A DNA stretch of 17,068 bases from an uncultured Clostridia bacterium (GTDB lineage Bacteria; Bacillota; Clostridia; TANB77; CAG-508): the NCBI GenBank assembly GCA_947630255.1, contig CANRGU010000016.1, positions 1 to 17,068 of the forward strand, given 5' to 3'. Each line of letters begins with the position of its first letter. Position 1 is the first letter of the stretch. The notes under the pieces are model-generated. The model did no database searches and was not told the DNA's origin. It worked only from the letters and a program-made list of their open reading frames with translations. Made by a program: the position numbers and the translations under genes. Shown in pieces: positions 13,825 through 17,068 of the stretch.

Positions 13825-15579
13825 ATGAGCAAGTATAGAACACATAACTGTAATGAATTAAATTTGAAAAATGTAGGAGAACAAGTTAAACTAGCAGGCT
13901 GGGTACAAACAATTAGAAATTTAGGTGGAATGAAATTTATAGATTTAAGAGATGAAAAAGGAATTACTCAAATTGTTGTATCAGCAGAAATGGATTTAAC
14001 AGATGTTGTAACAGAAACTGTTATAAGTGTAGAAGGAAAAGTAATAGAAAGGTCAAATAAAAATCCAAAAATTGCAACAGGAGATATAGAGATAGAAGCG
14101 CAAAGTATAAAAATATTAGGAAAATGTAAAAATATTTTACCATTCGAAATTAATTCTGAAAAAGCAGGAGAAGCAAGAGAAGATTTAAGATTAGAATACA
14201 GATTTTTAGATTTACGAAACAAAAAATTACATGACACAATTATGCTTCGTTCTCAAATAATGAAAACCTTGAGAAATAAAATGGATGAATTAGGATTTAC
14301 AGAAATACAGACACCAATACTCGCAAATTCTTCACCAGAAGGAGCAAGGGATTTTTTAGTTCCAAGTAGATTACATCCAGGCGAGTTTTATGCACTTCCA
14401 CAAGCACCACAACAATTCAAACAATTATTGATGGTTAGTGGCTTTGATAAATATTATCAAATAGCACCATGTTTTAGAGATGAAGACCCAAGAGCAGATA
14501 GAGCACCAGGAGAGTTTTATCAATTAGATTTTGAGATGAGTTTTGCAAATCAGGAAGATGTTTTAAAAGTATTAGAAGAAATTTTTATAGAAGTATTTAC
14601 AAAACACACAACATGGAAAGTAGATAGTGCTCCATTTATTAGAATTCCATATTTAGAAGCTATGGAAAAATATGGCTCAGATAAACCAGATTTAAGAAAT
14701 CCACTTATTATACAAGATGTAACAAAAATCTTTGAAGGCTCTGAATTTAAAGCATTTGAAAATAAAACTATAAAAGCAATTGCTGTTCCAAACGGCGGAG
14801 CCCAAAGCAGAAAGTTTTTTGACAGTATGACAGAATTTGCAGTGCAAGAGGCAGAGGCAAAAGGACTTGCATGGGTTAAATTTGATGAGCAAAATAATCC
14901 AGTAGGTGGAATTGCTAAATTTATTAATGAAGATAAAAAACAAAAATTGCAAGCAGAATTAAATGTAAGTAAAGAAGATAGCATATTCTTTATAGCAGAT
15001 GAATTAAAAAAAGCACAAAAAATAGCAGGGCTAGTAAGAATAGAATTAGGAAATAGATTAGACTTAATAAAAAAAGGTGAATATAAATTCTGCTTTATTG
15101 TAGATTTTCCAATGTACGAATTATCTGATGAAGGAAAAATAGATTTTTGTCATAATCCATTTTCTATGCCACAAGGAGAAATGGAAGCATTAGAAAATAT
15201 GGATCCATTAGACATTTTGGCATATCAATATGATGTTGTATGTAATGGATACGAAGTAGCATCAGGAGCTGTAAGAAATCATAATCCAGAGGTTATGGTA
15301 AAAGCATTTGAGATAGCCGGATATAAAGAAGAAAATATAAAAGAAAAATTTGGAGCCTTATATACAGCATTTCAATATGGAGCACCACCACATGCAGGTG
15401 CAGCACCAGGACTTGATAGAATGGTAATGCTTGTTGCAGATTCAAATAATATTAGGGAAGTAATAGCATTTCCAAAGAACAAAAAAGCAAGAGACTTACT
15501 TATGAGGGCGCCAAGTGCAGTTACAGAAGAACAATTAAAAGATGTACATATAAAATTAGATACGAAAAAAGAAAAATAA
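13825..15579 (+). CDS. aspS: Aspartyl-tRNA synthetase
   Basis: Class IIb aminoacyl-tRNA synthetase that charges tRNA-Asp (and, in non-discriminating forms, tRNA-Asn). It opens with an OB-fold anticodon-binding domain (~1-105, with VKLAGWVQTIRNLGGMKFID). Motif 1 lies near FTEIQTPIL and motif 2 is FRDEDPRADRAPGEFYQLDF; a bacterial-type GAD insertion (~290-410) follows, and motif 3 is GAAPGLDRMVML near the end. Length 584 aa is normal for bacterial AspRS. ATG 13825 follows AGGAGG. Its only CGG trinucleotides (in AAC GGC GGA and GCC GGA) are out of frame, and the gene needs no frameshift, so it serves as an internal control for the CGG rule. A terminator follows at 15588. Confidence 0.96.
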   Translation: MSKYRTHNCNELNLKNVGEQVKLAGWVQTIRNLGGMKFIDLRDEKGITQIVVSAEMDLTDVVTETVISVEGKVIERSNKNPKIATGDIEIEAQSIKILGKCKNILPFEINSEKAGEAREDLRLEYRFLDLRNKKLHDTIMLRSQIMKTLRNKMDELGFTEIQTPILANSSPEGARDFLVPSRLHPGEFYALPQAPQQFKQLLMVSGFDKYYQIAPCFRDEDPRADRAPGEFYQLDFEMSFANQEDVLKVLEEIFIEVFTKHTTWKVDSAPFIRIPYLEAMEKYGSDKPDLRNPLIIQDVTKIFEGSEFKAFENKTIKAIAVPNGGAQSRKFFDSMTEFAVQEAEAKGLAWVKFDEQNNPVGGIAKFINEDKKQKLQAELNVSKEDSIFFIADELKKAQKIAGLVRIELGNRLDLIKKGEYKFCFIVDFPMYELSDEGKIDFCHNPFSMPQGEMEALENMDPLDILAYQYDVVCNGYEVASGAVRNHNPEVMVKAFEIAGYKEENIKEKFGALYTAFQYGAPPHAGAAPGLDRMVMLVADSNNIREVIAFPKNKKARDLLMRAPSAVTEEQLKDVHIKLDTKKEK

Positions 15580-15587
15580 ATTTAAGC

Positions 15588-15612
15588 AAAAGGGGATAGA
15601 CCCCTTTTATTT
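15588..15612 (+). terminator. Terminator after aspS
   Basis: AAAAGGGG (15588-15595) pairs with CCCCTTTT (15601-15608) around ATAGA. Flanking TTTAA and TTAAA can lengthen the stem. T-rich sequence follows. Confidence 0.85.
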
Positions 15613-15652
15613 AAATTTATATCTTCAAACAACGATTTATAAGGATGAAAAA

Positions 15653-17068
15653 ATGAAAAAAATACTAATTACAGAAAAACCATCAGTAGCAATGGAATTT
15701 GCAAAAGCTTTAAAGATAAATACAAATAGAAAAAATGGATATTTAGAATCAGATGAATGGATAATTACATGGTGTGTACGGTCATCTAGTTACTATGTCA
15801 TATCCAGAAAAATATGATGAAAAGCTAAAGCTATGGAGATTAGATACACTTCCCTTTATGCCAAAAGAATGGAAATATGAGATTATTCCAGCTGTTGAAA
15901 ATCAATTTAAAGTAATACAGTCTCTTTTGCAGAGAGAAGATATTAGTGAAATATATAATGCTGGCGACTCAGGGCGTGAAGGAGAATATATACAAAGACT
16001 TGTACTCATGATGGCAAAACCAAACCCAAAGGCAAAAATTAAACGTGTATGGATAGATTCTCAAACAGAAGAAGAAATATTAAGAGGAATAAAAGAGGCA
16101 AAAGATGCTTGTCAATACGATAGTCTTTCAGATTCTGCATATTTAAGAGCAAAAGAGGATTATTTAATAGGAATCAATTTTTCAAGGCTTTTATCTATAA
16201 CACAAGGGAGAAGAGTTGCAAAACAAGTAAATGAAGAAAGAACATCAATTGCAATAGGTAGAGTAATGACTTGTGTTTTAGGAATGGTAGTAGAAAGAGA
16301 AAGAGAGATTAGAAATTTTGTTAAAACAAAATATTATAAAATAATAGGTACATTTGGCAAAGAAGAAAATAGCATAGAAGCAGAGTGGAAAACAAGCGAA
16401 AAATCAAAGGTTTATCAGTCGAATAAGCTATATAACGAAACAGGATTTAAAAATAAGCAAGATGCAGATGAATTTATAGACTATTTAAAAAATCAAAAAG
16501 CGATTGTATCAGAAGTAAAAAAATCTAAACAAAAAGAAAATGCACCACTATTATTTAATCTAGCTGAAATTCAAAATGAATGTTCAAAGAGATTTAAAAT
16601 AAAGCCAGACGAAACTCTAGAAATAATACAAGAGTTATATGAAAAAAAGCTCGTAACATATCCAAGAACAGATGCAAGGGTATTATCAACTGCAGTTGCA
16701 AAAGAGATATCTAAAAATTTAAATGGAATTGCAAAAGGTTTTAAAGATGCAGAAATACAGGGCTACATATCAAAAATGGTAGAAGAAAAATATTCTACAA
16801 ATTTATTAAAAACAAAATATGTAAATGATAGCAAAATTACAGACCATTATGCCATAATTCCTACAGGACAAGGCTTTGAAAACTATGAGAAACTTGCAAA
16901 TTTGCAAAAAGATATATATAAAATAATTGTAAAAAGATTTTTAAGTATATTTTATCCTCCAGCTGAATTTAATAAAATTTCATTAACTATTGATGTTAAT
17001 AATGAACTATTTACAGCAAGCGAAAAAATATGTATAAAGCAAGGATATTTAGAAATTTTAAAGCCTAA
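15653..17068 (+). CDS. topB: DNA topoisomerase III-type (TopB), needing one +1 shift at CGG; runs off the window
   Basis: Type IA topoisomerase that relaxes and decatenates DNA through a 5'-phosphotyrosine. ATG 15653 follows AAGG at 15641-15644. The Toprim domain starts KKILITEKPSVAMEFAKAL and has NAGDSGREGEYIQR (first Asp ~105). The catalytic motif is YPRTDARVLS (Tyr ~336), then DHYAIIPTGQG. Conventional reading gives a 54-aa stub ending at TGA. The in-frame CGG at 15779-15781 follows codon 42 (GTA); moving +1 gives WCV-GHLVTMSYPEKYDEKLKLW and an open frame of a further 429 codons to the window edge with no stop. The Gly-His at this point is conserved in the Toprim region of the family. The 3' end lies outside the window. 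Confidence 0.92.
15779..15781 (+). other. +1 frameshift codon CGG in topB
   Basis: Context TGT GTA CGG T. Skipping C gives GGT CAT CTA (GHL). It lies at codon 43, so an unshifted ribosome makes only a short stub. The P-site codon GTA is the only one of the eight ending in A. Confidence 0.88.

Noticed and set aside
2617..15781. The frame breaks as sequencing or assembly errors
   Set aside because: All eight are an extra C before GG and all are in-frame CGG codons, while about 30 CGG trinucleotides in other frames of the same genes are correct. A base-calling fault would not know the reading frame. Raw reads were not available, so this stays the main alternative to check.
1..17068. CRISPR array
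   Set aside because: No regularly spaced repeats were seen. The repeats present are the two 420-bp copies and short operator-like motifs.

Overview
The window is strongly A+T-rich chromosomal DNA from an anaerobic, spore-forming Firmicute, probably a gut clostridium. SpoIIE, a SpoVD-type PBP, GdpP, canonical sigma-A promoters, strong T-tailed terminators and A-ending codon choice all fit this. The organism itself is inferred, not proven.

Layout: (1) 1-~775 is the right end of an integrated element, with a truncated XRE repressor on the minus strand, a divergent promoter, a 47-residue ORF and tandem direct repeats. It ends in a copy of the 3' half of tRNA-Gly(UCC), which is the attachment site. 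(2) 999-3229 (-) is a PASTA-bearing class B penicillin-binding protein (SpoVD/FtsI type). (3) ksgA and gdpP follow on the + strand. (4) spoIIE follows. (5) 8934-13728 holds a tandem array of three prepilin-like surface proteins with nearly identical N-termini and upstream regions, and with adenine-poor, GC-rich hypervariable patches near the C-terminus in an otherwise A-rich gene. (6) aspS follows. (7) topB runs off the right edge.

Main observation: five of these genes (spoVD, gdpP, spoIIE, the middle prepilin gene and topB) look frameshifted if read conventionally. Every break is at an in-frame CGG. I find eight in-frame CGG codons in about 4,800 codons. At all eight, moving +1 (skipping the C and reading GGN as glycine) restores a full-length protein, usually at an invariant glycine (GTPGK in the PBP, GGGGH in GdpP, the GH of the TopB Toprim region). 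No gene uses CGG as arginine, whereas AGA, AGG, CGT, CGA and CGC all occur as sense codons. About 30 out-of-frame CGG trinucleotides in the same genes cause no disturbance, which argues against a motif-linked sequencing error. The simplest reading is that CGG has lost its tRNA and become a general +1 frameshift codon, with the shift programmed into housekeeping and sporulation genes.

Second theme: the prepilin array has the base-composition footprint of adenine-directed hypermutation (about 14% A in the variable patch against about 47% upstream), as expected for targets of a diversity-generating retroelement. No reverse transcriptase or template repeat lies in the window, so this remains an inference.
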